Shown here: positions 1 to 7,188 of the stretch, piece after piece | Position numbering within the stretch: the first letter of the stretch is position 1 | Layout: the number at the start of each line of letters is the position of its first letter | DNA from: Candidatus Methanophagales archaeon | GTDB lineage: Archaea > Halobacteriota > Syntropharchaeia > Alkanophagales > Methanospirareceae | NCBI GenBank assembly: GCA_003601795.1 | Contig: PIXU01000025.1 | Location: 1 to 12,926, forward strand | Length of the DNA stretch: 12,926 nt | Direction: 5' to 3' | The notes under the pieces: generated by a model | What the model was told of the DNA's origin: nothing | Seen by the model: the letters and a program-made list of their open reading frames with translations, nothing else | The model's database searches: none | Position numbers and translations under genes: made by a program

Positions 1-1
1 A

Positions 2-1222
2 AAAAAACTCAAGCCACTTGCGGCTATTGTTGGCGCCGGGCGAACAAAGTTCGGTGAACTTTGGTACAAGAACCCTGAGGAACTGCTGACTGAAGCAGGA
101 ATCATGGCTATGGAATCAGTAGATTACGGACTTAGACGTAAAGACATCCAGGCATGCTATTTCGGCAGTTTTCTATATCAAGTTACCAACAAGCTCGCAC
201 TCATACCAGGATATATGTCACGAGAACTGGGCATGAATATTCCTATGAGTAATACGGAGGCAGCATGTGGCTCCGGGGGTTCGGCACTCTATAATGCCTG
301 TTTGGGCATTAGATCAGGGGAGTACGATGTTGCACTGGTGGGTGGATTTGAGAAGATGACAGACCGTGCGGGAAAGATCATTGATGACCTCATGTTTGCA
401 GGCGATCCCCACGAGTTTGACGCCGGTTACACCTTTGCAGGTTTGTACGCTTCTATGATGGCGAGGTATATCCACGACTATGGCAGCGGCAACAGATGCA
501 GAGAAGCCCTTGCCCTCGTTGCGTGTAAGAATCATCATCATGCAGTAGGCAATGAGTACGCTCAATTTAGAAGAGAGTTTACAGTAGAGGATGTATTAAA
601 TTCGCCTCTGGTTGCAGATCCCATTCGGATGCTGCACTGTTCACCGGTCTCGGACGGTGCCGTGGCGCTTGTGGTAGTCAGTCCAGAGGTAGCGAAGGAG
701 TACACCGACACGCCTATCTATATCGTGGGAAGCCAACAGGCAACGGATGATGTATCTATCTGCAGTAGAGAGAGTCTCACGGGGATAAAAGCTACAAGGC
801 TGGCAATGGAGAAGGTTTTGAAGGAAACAAGTATGACGATGAGCGATATTCAGGTTGCTGAGGTCCATGACTGTTTCACCATAGAAGAAATCTTCTTCTT
901 AGAGGATTCGGGATTTTGCGAGAAAGGAGAAGGCTGGAGGGTTGTTTACGACAGCTACGAATCCTTCAAAGGGTCTAAGCACATCCCATACATGAACGGG
1001 AATAGCGAGCTGGTGGTCAACGCAGGCGGTGGTTTGAAAGCAGATGGGCATCCTGTGGGTGCTACTGGAGTTAGACAAGTCTATGAGTGCTTCAAGCAAT
1101 TAAGGGGTGAAGCTGGAGGGAATCAAGTTGATAATGCGCTTAATGTGGCTTTGTGCCATAACATAGGAGGGACAGGTGGGATCGCCACTGTCCATATTTT
1201 GATGAGGGACTTAATTAATTAA
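2..1222 (+). CDS. Acetoacetyl-CoA thiolase (SCP2-type archaeal thiolase), 5' end cut by window edge
   Basis: Condenses two acetyl-CoA to acetoacetyl-CoA, the first step of the archaeal mevalonate pathway. The frame is open from base 2, and the first visible residues (AAIVGAGRTKFGE) are the normal thiolase N-terminal strand. The ATG at 104 is therefore internal, and the real start lies a few codons before the window; 406 residues are visible. Counting from the ATG at 104, the nucleophilic Cys is in TEAACGSGG (Cys55, codon at 266), the SCP2-type HDCF motif is at 255-258, GHPVGATG carries His316, and the closing CHNIGGTGG loop is at 351-359. All expected catalytic motifs are present. The fused DUF35-HMGCS gene follows after 22 bp in the same direction, so the two are probably co-transcribed. 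In Methanothermococcus, thiolase, HMGCS and DUF35 form a channelling complex; a similar complex here is inferred. A 3-ketoacyl thiolase of another route is a less likely alternative. Confidence 0.9.
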   Translation, partial: KKLKPLAAIVGAGRTKFGELWYKNPEELLTEAGIMAMESVDYGLRRKDIQACYFGSFLYQVTNKLALIPGYMSRELGMNIPMSNTEAACGSGGSALYNACLGIRSGEYDVALVGGFEKMTDRAGKIIDDLMFAGDPHEFDAGYTFAGLYASMMARYIHDYGSGNRCREALALVACKNHHHAVGNEYAQFRREFTVEDVLNSPLVADPIRMLHCSPVSDGAVALVVVSPEVAKEYTDTPIYIVGSQQATDDVSICSRESLTGIKATRLAMEKVLKETSMTMSDIQVAEVHDCFTIEEIFFLEDSGFCEKGEGWRVVYDSYESFKGSKHIPYMNGNSELVVNAGGGLKADGHPVGATGVRQVYECFKQLRGEAGGNQVDNALNVALCHNIGGTGGIATVHILMRDLIN

Positions 1223-1244
1223 ATCCATAGGAAATTAAGTAAAG

Positions 1245-2750
1245 ATGAGCGAACCAATTACGAGGAGGAAAATCCTCGTTGATTATAGAATCCGGGCAGC
1301 AAAATGCAAGAACTGCGGGAGAGTTTACTTCCCACCAAAATCCTTCTGTGATATAGAAGGAAGAGGAAGCAGAATGCAAGAGGTTGACCACTTTTACAAA
1401 AATGGAACTCTCTTATCATGCAACGTCATCCGTGGACCTACAAAAAAGTTTGACTATTTAAAATCCTTTCTGTCTGGGATAATTCATTTCCCGGGGGATA
1501 ACCTGAAAGTCCCGGGCAGAATAACGGACTATATTCCTCCTGCGGAAGAGGTTGATGTCACTGAGTTCATCGGCAGGGAAGTGGTGCCGAGGTTTAGAAA
1601 AACCTTTACGGACGGAGCAAGTGGTCTCATTTACTATTCAAGCATGAATTTCTCCTTTGTGGACGATTACTATCCATTCCAGGAATACCGACCAGTCAAA
1701 CCTTCTGTAAGCGAAAACAGCAGTAAACCAGGAATTGTAGGATATGGCGTATATCTACCCAAATACAGGATAAAGAATGAGGGGCATGGAGTACTCGGTG
1801 TAGTCGAAAGGACTTTACCCTTTGCCGACGAGGACACCACCACCTTCGCTGTGGAAGCAGGCAAGCGCGCCCTCATTCATTCTGCTATTGAGAGCAGGCA
1901 TGTGAAGAAGTGTTTTGTAGGTTCAGAATCAGCGCCTTACGCCGTCAATCCTTCCATGTCCACCGTTTCCCAGGTCCTTGAGTTAGGCGAACCTTACGAA
2001 GGTGGATTCTTCTCCGGTGGTATTGACTCTCAGTTTGCATGTAAGGCGGCAACGGACTTATTCATTGATGCCGCTGCTTTAGTTGCATATTCCACTTTTG
2101 GCGGTGAATATGTGATGGTAATAGGAGCTGACAACTCCCAAGCTGCTGCCGGCGACCCGCTGGACTACACCGTAGGCGCAGGTGGTGCTGCCTTCATCTT
2201 CGGCAGACGGGATGTTATCGCAACCCTGGACTGTTATGTTCCTTATACTTCCGACACACCGGATTTCTATCGAAGGGCGGGGGAGGAATACCCAAAGCAC
2301 GGTGGCAGATTCACGGGGGTACCTGCCTACTTCAAACATGTTGGAACCGCTATGAGGGCAGCTATGAAGGCATGTAATCTTACACCCAAGGACATTCAAT
2401 ACGTTGCCAGTCACTCGCCCAATGGTAAATTTCCATACCAGGCGGCAATAGAGGCAGGCTTTAATAGAGAACAGATTGAACCAGGCCTGGTGGTGAGGTA
2501 TATAGGCAATCTTTACTCTGCTTCATGCCCCACTGCTTTAGCCGCTGTCTTGGACATAGCAAAACCAGGCGATAAAATACTCATGACCAGTTACGGTTCC
2601 GGAGCAGGCTCCGATGCATATATATTCACCGTTACAGAGGAGATAGAGCAGAAGAGGGAAAGGTCAATCACCGTGAGAGAGCAGATTGAAAACCCACACC
2701 GGCAATATGTTGACTACAGCACGTACCGAAGATGGAAAGAAAGCGGTTAA
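1245..2750 (+). CDS. DUF35 (zinc ribbon + OB fold) fused to HMG-CoA synthase
   Basis: Forms HMG-CoA from acetoacetyl-CoA and acetyl-CoA. The 501-residue protein has two parts. Residues about 12-145 are a DUF35 module: a rubredoxin-like zinc ribbon (Cys21, Cys24, Cys35) followed by an OB-fold region. Residues about 162-470 are a complete archaeal HMG-CoA synthase starting at GIVGYGVYLPKYRI. The synthase carries Glu228 (GSES), the acyl-accepting Cys266 (FACKAAT), His390 (SHSPNGKFP) and the SYGSGAGSDAY loop (449-459). A free archaeal HMGCS is about 350 residues, so the extra N-terminus accounts for the length. Between the domains is a short Pro/Ser-rich linker (about 150-162). The fourth zinc-ribbon Cys appears replaced by Glu38 (CDIEG where CxxCG is usual). 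The gene lies 22 bp after the thiolase, and its stop overlaps that of the convergent HMG-CoA reductase. Domain assignment is firm; the structural role of the DUF35 part is inferred from the known archaeal complex. Confidence 0.93.
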   Translation: MSEPITRRKILVDYRIRAAKCKNCGRVYFPPKSFCDIEGRGSRMQEVDHFYKNGTLLSCNVIRGPTKKFDYLKSFLSGIIHFPGDNLKVPGRITDYIPPAEEVDVTEFIGREVVPRFRKTFTDGASGLIYYSSMNFSFVDDYYPFQEYRPVKPSVSENSSKPGIVGYGVYLPKYRIKNEGHGVLGVVERTLPFADEDTTTFAVEAGKRALIHSAIESRHVKKCFVGSESAPYAVNPSMSTVSQVLELGEPYEGGFFSGGIDSQFACKAATDLFIDAAALVAYSTFGGEYVMVIGADNSQAAAGDPLDYTVGAGGAAFIFGRRDVIATLDCYVPYTSDTPDFYRRAGEEYPKHGGRFTGVPAYFKHVGTAMRAAMKACNLTPKDIQYVASHSPNGKFPYQAAIEAGFNREQIEPGLVVRYIGNLYSASCPTALAAVLDIAKPGDKILMTSYGSGAGSDAYIFTVTEEIEQKRERSITVREQIENPHRQYVDYSTYRRWKESG

Positions 2751-4036
2751 GCTTTATTTTCCAAAGAAAGGCTATTTACCACTTCCTTCGCCCTATCTAC
2801 TCGCACCTTCTTTTCGCGCACCAGTATTTCCACAACGCGGTCTATCATATCCCCTTTTGCACCCGCTGCTATCGCAACGTTCCGTGCATGCAGTGACATA
2901 TGCCCGCGCTGAATCCCCTCGGTTGCCAATGCGCGGAGGGCAGCGAAATTCTGTGCCAGACCCACGGCGGCAATGACTTCTGCAAGCTCATTTGCTGTTT
3001 TCACGCCCAGTATTTTGAGGTTCGTTTTCGCGGTAGGATGAACAGATGTTGTACCACCAACGATACCGACTGGAAGTGGTAGTTCGATGGTGCCAACCAG
3101 GTCATTATCCCTGTTCTTTTCCCATCTCGTTAAAGGCAGATATTTTCCGGTAATACTTGCATAGGAGTGTGCACCTGCCTCAATCGCTCTGAAGTCGTTC
3201 CCCGTAGCGATTACAACTGCGTCTATTCCATTCATTATGCCTTTGTTATGGGTCGCACATCGGTACGGGTCATGCTTCGCAAATAGGTATGCGTTGACGA
3301 TACCATCCACAACTTCCGCCCCTCCTATTGCATCCTTTGCAAAAACAGCCCTTGCACGCGCTAACCTGTACGTTGCAAGATTTGAAATAATTCTCAAATT
3401 CACCTTTCCACCCGTGAGGTGCTCAATAAATGGAGCCACCGATTCAGCCATTGTATTTACCGCATTTGCGCCCATCGCATCCTTAACGTTGACTAACAGA
3501 TGGACAATCACCATTGGACCTGCGGTCGTATCAATAACCCTCACCTCGAGGTCTTTTGTTCCGCCGCCAAGATTCACAAGCATCGGGTCTTGTTCATTTG
3601 CGAGAGCTAAAATTCTGTCTTTATTTGCAAGAATGGTAAATTTTGCTGATGACGGGTCGGAAACATCGGTTAATTGTATTTGCCCGATCATTATGGGTTC
3701 CGTGGAACTCGTTTGGAATCCTCCTCTCTCCCTTGCCATCTTCGCAGCATTACTCGCAGCGGCGACAACGGAAGGCTCCTCAATTGCCATTGGTATCAGG
3801 TAATCCTTACCATTAATCAGGAAATTCACTGCAATGCCTATTGGTACGGGCATTGTACCAACAACGTTTTCTATCATTCTGCTTGCTATCTCGCCCAGAG
3901 AACCCGTATTCCTAAGAACTTTTATCTCCTCTTCATTTAACCCTGCAAAATCCCTTACAATCTCTAATCTCTTCTCTAAACCCAGTTTATAAAACCCTGA
4001 TCGCTTCGACGTCCTCATTTTTTCTTTTTTGTACAT
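2747..4036 (-). CDS. hmgA: HMG-CoA reductase, class II (degradative-type)
   Basis: Reduces HMG-CoA to mevalonate (or runs in reverse) with NAD(P)H. The 429-residue protein is soluble, has no membrane anchor, and is close in length to the Pseudomonas mevalonii class II enzyme. Visible motifs are ENVVGTMPVPIG (56-67), EEPSVVAAASN with catalytic Glu87, HNKGIMNG with Lys265, GNDFRA with Asp281, and GHMSLHARN with His379. The spacing Lys265-Asp281-His379 matches the 267-283-381 spacing of the P. mevalonii enzyme exactly. Class II reductases occur in bacteria and in some archaea such as Archaeoglobus and Thermoplasmatales, where they serve lipid synthesis. The neighbouring thiolase and HMGCS genes favour that biosynthetic role here. 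The start is either the ATG at 4036 or the ATG six codons later (MRTSKRSG), since the first residues are poorly conserved. The gene converges on HMGCS and shares its stop region (TTAA, 2747-2750). NADH or NADPH preference cannot be read with confidence. Confidence 0.95.
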   Translation of the reverse strand: MYKKEKMRTSKRSGFYKLGLEKRLEIVRDFAGLNEEEIKVLRNTGSLGEIASRMIENVVGTMPVPIGIAVNFLINGKDYLIPMAIEEPSVVAAASNAAKMARERGGFQTSSTEPIMIGQIQLTDVSDPSSAKFTILANKDRILALANEQDPMLVNLGGGTKDLEVRVIDTTAGPMVIVHLLVNVKDAMGANAVNTMAESVAPFIEHLTGGKVNLRIISNLATYRLARARAVFAKDAIGGAEVVDGIVNAYLFAKHDPYRCATHNKGIMNGIDAVVIATGNDFRAIEAGAHSYASITGKYLPLTRWEKNRDNDLVGTIELPLPVGIVGGTTSVHPTAKTNLKILGVKTANELAEVIAAVGLAQNFAALRALATEGIQRGHMSLHARNVAIAAGAKGDMIDRVVEILVREKKVRVDRAKEVVNSLSLENKA

Positions 4037-4103
4037 AAAGTATGACTTTCTTCCATTTTATTCTTTCAAATCAAACGAAAATCCTTAGATAAAAAAGTCA
4101 TAC
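4037..4103 (-). promoter_or_regulatory. HMG-CoA reductase upstream region with 10-bp inverted repeat
   Basis: Upstream of the reductase ATG lies AT-rich DNA with a perfect 10-bp inverted repeat: GTATGACTTT at 4040-4049 and AAAGTCATAC at 4094-4103, spaced by 44 bp. On the - strand the segment contains TATA-like stretches (AATAAAAT nearer the start, TTTTTTATCT further away). The repeat could be an operator pair or two halves of a binding site; a regulator is not identifiable. Confidence 0.35.
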
Positions 4104-4281
4104 ATGTTTGAATTATGGAAGAAGTAATTGCCTCACCTTTTATCACCTTTCTCTTTCTTCTCATCTATATTCAAGTTACACTGGAAGCACCTGTTCCACC
4201 TCCCACAAAGGTTGGTCAGTTTTGCGGTTCTAAAATCATTCACAGATAATCACAATTGGGACCGGTACTGTCTCCTCCACC

Positions 4282-4324
4282 GGGGAGAGATAAGAGAGGT
4301 AGAGAAGAGAGAAGTGGAGAAGAG
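4282..4324 (+). other. Polypurine tract
   Basis: Of 43 bases, 40 are A or G on the + strand, with GAGA/AGAG-like units and T only at 4291, 4300 and 4315. It lies just outside the left arm of the 15-bp inverted repeat. No function is evident; it may simply be decayed sequence. Confidence 0.5.
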
Positions 4325-4333
4325 CTGCAAAGG

Positions 4334-4747
4334 TCCCGATAGGGGATGTTTCGTTTATTACCGTCCAAAATGCGAGGAATACCATGAGATATCTTTGGGC
4401 TGCAATAGCGCAGTGACGACCTGAATTTAGTAATTAGTAAAGCATTTTCAGCATTTTTACGAAGACCGAGGAATTGATAGCGCACAATGAATGGGAGAAA
4501 ATAGAGGCAATCAATGATATGTATAGGGCAAAGATTATCAAGATATCAAGAAAGAATGAAAATTTTGTGAATTTTTTAAAGCCGTGAGGGAATATGCCCT
4601 CAGGATGAGGACATCAGAACCCGAACATGAAAGAAATTGTAAAGAAATAAAACAGTCACGAAGGCTAAGGCCAATAGCTGAGAAACTCAGCCGAACTTCT
4701 CTTCCCAAACTTACAGATACGAAATATAAATCCATCCCCTATCGGGA
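4334..4747. repeat. 15-bp perfect inverted repeat enclosing 384 bp
   Basis: TCCCGATAGGGGATG at 4334-4348 and its exact reverse complement CATCCCCTATCGGGA at 4733-4747 bracket a 384-bp segment without an intact gene. The match stops at both ends of the 15 bp, and I see no clear target-site duplication outside. The layout resembles a small non-autonomous element with terminal inverted repeats, but no transposase or family signature supports this. The right arm ends 9 bp before the modC stop. Confidence 0.6.
4585..4602 (+). other. Small hairpin, 6-bp stem and 6-nt loop
   Basis: TGAGGG at 4585-4590 pairs perfectly with CCCTCA at 4597-4602 around AATATG. No T-run follows directly, so it does not look like an intrinsic terminator. 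It lies in the gene-poor stretch and could be incidental. Confidence 0.3.
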
Positions 4748-4756
4748 GGAATTTAT

Positions 4757-5806
4757 TTAGAATACATGCACCGCGGACGCTTTAAACGTGATATACACTT
4801 CCCCTCCCGTCTTCAAATTCAGCTCATCAAATGACTGCTTCGTTATCGCGACAATAAAAGGATTATCAATACCAACATCAACAGCGATTTTGAGGGTAGT
4901 CCCTGCATCTACTATACTCGCTATTTTTCCCTTAAACGAGTTTCTGGCGCTTGACACAATTTGTTTTGTTGAGACCAGTATATCCTCCGGTCTAATGGAT
5001 ACATGGACACTTCCGGACTTAAGCGTAGCAGACACGATGTTTATATCACCCACATCAATACAGGCTATGCCGTTATCAACGCGGGACTTCCCCTGGAACA
5101 GGTTACCAACGCCAAGGAACTCAGCAACGAATTCTGATTCGGGTTTCCTGAACACATCGTTCGGCGTACCTACTTGAACAATCTCGCCTTTGTTCATTAC
5201 TGCCATTCGGCTGCCGAGCAAGAAAGCCTCCTCAAATGAGTGCGTTACGTGAATAATAGTAGTATTCGTGATTGAATGGATGTTCTTCAACTCTTGACGC
5301 AACCGTTCCGCTGTTTGTGTATCCAGCGCACTTAGCGGCTCATCAAGCAACAGGACTTTTGGCTCCATAATCAATGCGCGGGCTATTGCAGTTCGCTGTT
5401 GTTCGCCGCCGCTCAGCGTTCCAGGGTAGCGATGCAAGAGCTGAGAAACACCCATCAAGTTTGCAAGTTCCTCCACCCTGCGTTTGATCTCCCTTTTCGT
5501 TACTTTTCGCGTCTTCAGCCCAAAACCTATGTTTTCCTCTACCGTCAAAAACGGGAACAGGGTGTAATCCTGATAAACCATGCCTATGTTTCGCTCCCTT
5601 GGTGGAATATCGGTGATGTCCTGCTCGTCAAGGAATATCCTGCCACTGTCCGCGTGGTAAATGCCTGCTATCGTCTCAAGTAGGATGGTTTTCCCAGCTC
5701 CCGTGGGACCCAGCACCATAAAATACTCGCCATCGTTTATTTCAAGGCTCACGTCTCGTAAGAAGAACTCGCCCAGATCCTTCGATAGATTCTCTATTCT
5801 TATCAT
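4757..5806 (-). CDS. modC: Molybdate/tungstate ABC transporter ATP-binding protein
   Basis: The 349-residue cytoplasmic ATPase powers molybdate or tungstate import. It has Walker A GPTGAGKT (33-40), Q-loop Gln79, signature LSGGEQQR (131-138), Walker B VLLLDEP (151-157) with Glu156, D-loop SALD, and H-loop His189. The C-terminal ~110 residues (about 235-349) form a TOBE-type regulatory domain, which in ModC/WtpC proteins can bind oxyanion and inhibit transport. All nucleotide-binding motifs are intact. The gene starts 8 bp after modB ends, consistent with an operon modA-trmO-modB-modC. The family also includes WtpC (tungstate/molybdate) and related sulfate and iron ATPases. Mo/W specificity is inferred from the neighbouring ModA-like binding protein and the ModE/Mop genes. 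Molybdate and tungstate cannot be told apart from sequence alone. Confidence 0.93.
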   Translation of the reverse strand: MIRIENLSKDLGEFFLRDVSLEINDGEYFMVLGPTGAGKTILLETIAGIYHADSGRIFLDEQDITDIPPRERNIGMVYQDYTLFPFLTVEENIGFGLKTRKVTKREIKRRVEELANLMGVSQLLHRYPGTLSGGEQQRTAIARALIMEPKVLLLDEPLSALDTQTAERLRQELKNIHSITNTTIIHVTHSFEEAFLLGSRMAVMNKGEIVQVGTPNDVFRKPESEFVAEFLGVGNLFQGKSRVDNGIACIDVGDINIVSATLKSGSVHVSIRPEDILVSTKQIVSSARNSFKGKIASIVDAGTTLKIAVDVGIDNPFIVAITKQSFDELNLKTGGEVYITFKASAVHVF

Positions 5807-5814
5807 TTTTCGTT

Positions 5815-6615
5815 TCAGAACACGCGTGTAAAACCGCCATATCTTTCAAACACGAACAGAGATATAAGCGATATGATAATAAGGATAGTTGCTGCCGCAA
5901 TAGCTAAATTCAGCTCGTTACAGGACATGTTCAGGAACACCGAGATGGGTAACGTCTCGGTTTTCATTCTCGTTGCCCCTGCGAGCATCAGTGCAGCACC
6001 AAACTCGCCTATCCCTTTCGACCATGTTATAATGGAGCCTGCTAAGAAGCCATTCTTCGACATTGGCAGTGTTACGCGCCAGAACGCCTGCGCCTTGGTG
6101 CAGCCAAGTGTTTCCGCTACGTGCTCATACCTTGGATTTATGCCTTGAAATGTCCCCCGTAGTATCCTGAGCATGAACGGCACATTCACAAAAAACTGCG
6201 CAATTATTATTCCAAGTGGCGTGAAGACAAGAACAAGCCCCGCATCGGCAAGCGCTTTCCCGAATGAGGTCGTGCCAAATAGAATTAACAAGCTCACTCC
6301 GGCGACCAATGGTGGTAACGCCAACGGTGCATCCAGAGTCGTATTAACAAAACTCTTACCAAAGAAGTCGTATCGCGCAAGCGCATAAGCCGCAGGTATA
6401 GAGATAGCAATACACATAATCGTGGATATGGCTGCGGTTCCCAAACTTAATCGTATTGCAAATTGTATCTCCTCGGAGAGAATGCTTGTTATTAGTGCCG
6501 ACAGCGTGGTATGCGTAACAATGCATATAATCGGAACCGAGATAAAAAGGGCAAGGAATAAACTTGATAGTATCGTAATAAACTTGATTTTTGACTGCTT
6601 CAATTTCTTTAACAT
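5815..6615 (-). CDS. modB: Molybdate/tungstate ABC transporter permease
   Basis: Membrane permease of the Mo/W importer, about 266 residues from the start chosen here. It has about six hydrophobic segments, the first at FITILSSLFLALFISVPIIC. The cytoplasmic EAA loop (EHVAETLGCTKAQAFWRVTLP, with the conserved Gly and LP) docks to ModC. An earlier in-frame ATG at 6666 exists, but its 17 extra residues are polar and would overlap the upstream gene by 29 bp. The ATG at 6615 is preceded by GAGAGGGTGA with about 6 nt spacing, a good archaeal ribosome binding site, so I chose it. The gene follows the trmO stop by 22 bp and precedes modC by 8 bp. The length and single EAA loop are normal for the ModB/WtpB/CysT family, and specificity is taken from context. 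Confidence 0.92.
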   Translation of the reverse strand: MLKKLKQSKIKFITILSSLFLALFISVPIICIVTHTTLSALITSILSEEIQFAIRLSLGTAAISTIMCIAISIPAAYALARYDFFGKSFVNTTLDAPLALPPLVAGVSLLILFGTTSFGKALADAGLVLVFTPLGIIIAQFFVNVPFMLRILRGTFQGINPRYEHVAETLGCTKAQAFWRVTLPMSKNGFLAGSIITWSKGIGEFGAALMLAGATRMKTETLPISVFLNMSCNELNLAIAAATILIIISLISLFVFERYGGFTRVF

Positions 6616-6637
6616 TGTATTCACCCTCTCTCTGTCT

Positions 6638-7132
6638 CTATTCAGGTCTATGCCTGCCTGATTCACCTCTAACCATATCTAAATGCGGATTACTGAGCCA
6701 TCCGCTCTTTGCATTATCTCTATGGTCAAACTGCGACACGAAGGGTTTTATATCGAGAAGAGGTGTACCGTCTATGATGTCCACCTCGCTGATTTCCAGT
6801 TTGTTCCCCCTCACGCTCTCCAGCCTCACGACCGACAACCCGATGGGATTGGGTCGTTTGTAATGTCTCATTGAGAAGATTCCGTGCTGTTTGTCTTCTA
6901 AAAAGGGCATTGAGACCAATGAATAACTATCGGCAAGATGAAAATGGTAGATGAGGATGACGTGCGAGAAGCCCTCGATGTCCTTGAGTCCATCGGCATA
7001 TTCGGGAAATACCACTACCTCACCCTTTGCGGCTTTTGCGAACACACCTTGAATCGGGGCTTCTGCTTTATCACGGAAACCTGTGTGTATTATTCCTATT
7101 GGTCTGTATATCACCTCGTCCATATCCATCAC
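6638..7132 (-). CDS. trmO: TrmO/TsaA-family tRNA methyltransferase-like protein
   Basis: A 164-residue protein of the TsaA/YaeB/TrmO family. TrmO in bacteria uses SAM to N6-methylate threonylcarbamoyl-adenosine 37 in tRNA; archaeal members are less studied. Visible family features are the N-terminal RPIGIIHTGF (10-19), the central KRPNPIGLSVVRLESV (92-107), and DGTPLLDIKP (121-130). The usual FATRSPHRPNPIG form reads FSMRHYKRPNPIG here, so the Arg-Pro-Asn-Pro core is kept while the residues before it differ. The reading starts at GTG 7132; ATGs at 7129 and 7123 are equally possible, and GGAGGG lies at about 7143-7148. It sits inside the molybdate operon, between modA and modB. That place suggests either co-transcription by chance or a role tied to Mo/W supply, which is speculation. 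Family assignment is firm; the substrate in this organism is not. Confidence 0.88.
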   Translation of the reverse strand: MMDMDEVIYRPIGIIHTGFRDKAEAPIQGVFAKAAKGEVVVFPEYADGLKDIEGFSHVILIYHFHLADSYSLVSMPFLEDKQHGIFSMRHYKRPNPIGLSVVRLESVRGNKLEISEVDIIDGTPLLDIKPFVSQFDHRDNAKSGWLSNPHLDMVRGESGRHRPE

Positions 7133-7188
7133 TTTGGTTTTCTCCCTCCTCTATTATGTATTATGTTTTTTATACCGAACTAAGCAGA
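7133..7188 (-). promoter_or_regulatory. Gap between modA and trmO with TATA-like element
   Basis: The 56-bp gap contains GGTATAAAAAAC on the - strand (7165-7176), a good archaeal TATA candidate. A start site about 25 bp further on would fall close to the GGAGG at about 7144-7148. That would leave almost no leader, so an internal promoter is only possible, not shown. Confidence 0.25.

Larger units (their letters stand above)
4115..4760 (+). pseudogene. Possible decayed gene of unknown family, frameshifted and interrupted
   Basis: No intact gene spans this stretch, but coding-like peptides follow one another on the + strand in different frames. 4115-4249 is an ATG-started 44-residue ORF with a hydrophobic start and the end APVPPPTKVGQFCGSKIIHR. 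4303-4413 reads a stretch containing VPIGDVSFITVQNARN and then stops. 4441-4587 reads KTEELIAHNEWEKIEAINDM and on to NFLKP. A shift at the T6 run at 4572-4577 then allows KAVREYALRMRTSEPEHE to continue to a TAG at 4758-4760. That last stop overlaps the convergent modC stop, as real convergent genes often do here. I do not recognise the family. A purine-rich strand gives Lys/Glu/Arg-rich peptides in several frames, and the frame 4128-4424 is also open, so the whole call is tentative. The 3' part (4441-4760) is the more convincing half. Confidence 0.33.

Noticed and set aside
104..106. ATG at 104 as the thiolase start
   Set aside because: The same frame is open upstream to base 2 and encodes the conserved thiolase N-terminal strand.
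3237..3803. 188-residue open frame on the + strand
   Set aside because: Lies fully antisense inside the HMG-CoA reductase gene, whose catalytic motifs are intact; the antisense peptide matches no family I know.
4128..4424. 98-residue + strand frame as an intact gene
   Set aside because: Low-complexity start, much of the length over a polypurine tract, no ribosome binding site and no recognisable family; another frame in the same stretch looks at least as coding-like.
4240..4485. 81-residue - strand frame in the gene-poor region
   Set aside because: Ser/Leu-rich peptide created by the complement of the purine-rich strand; no start signal or family match.
4585..4602. Hairpin considered as a terminator
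   Set aside because: No T-run follows on either strand; the stem is only 6 bp.
6616..6666. Longer modB start at the ATG at 6666
   Set aside because: Adds 17 polar residues that overlap the upstream gene; the ATG at 6615 has a good ribosome binding site at proper spacing.
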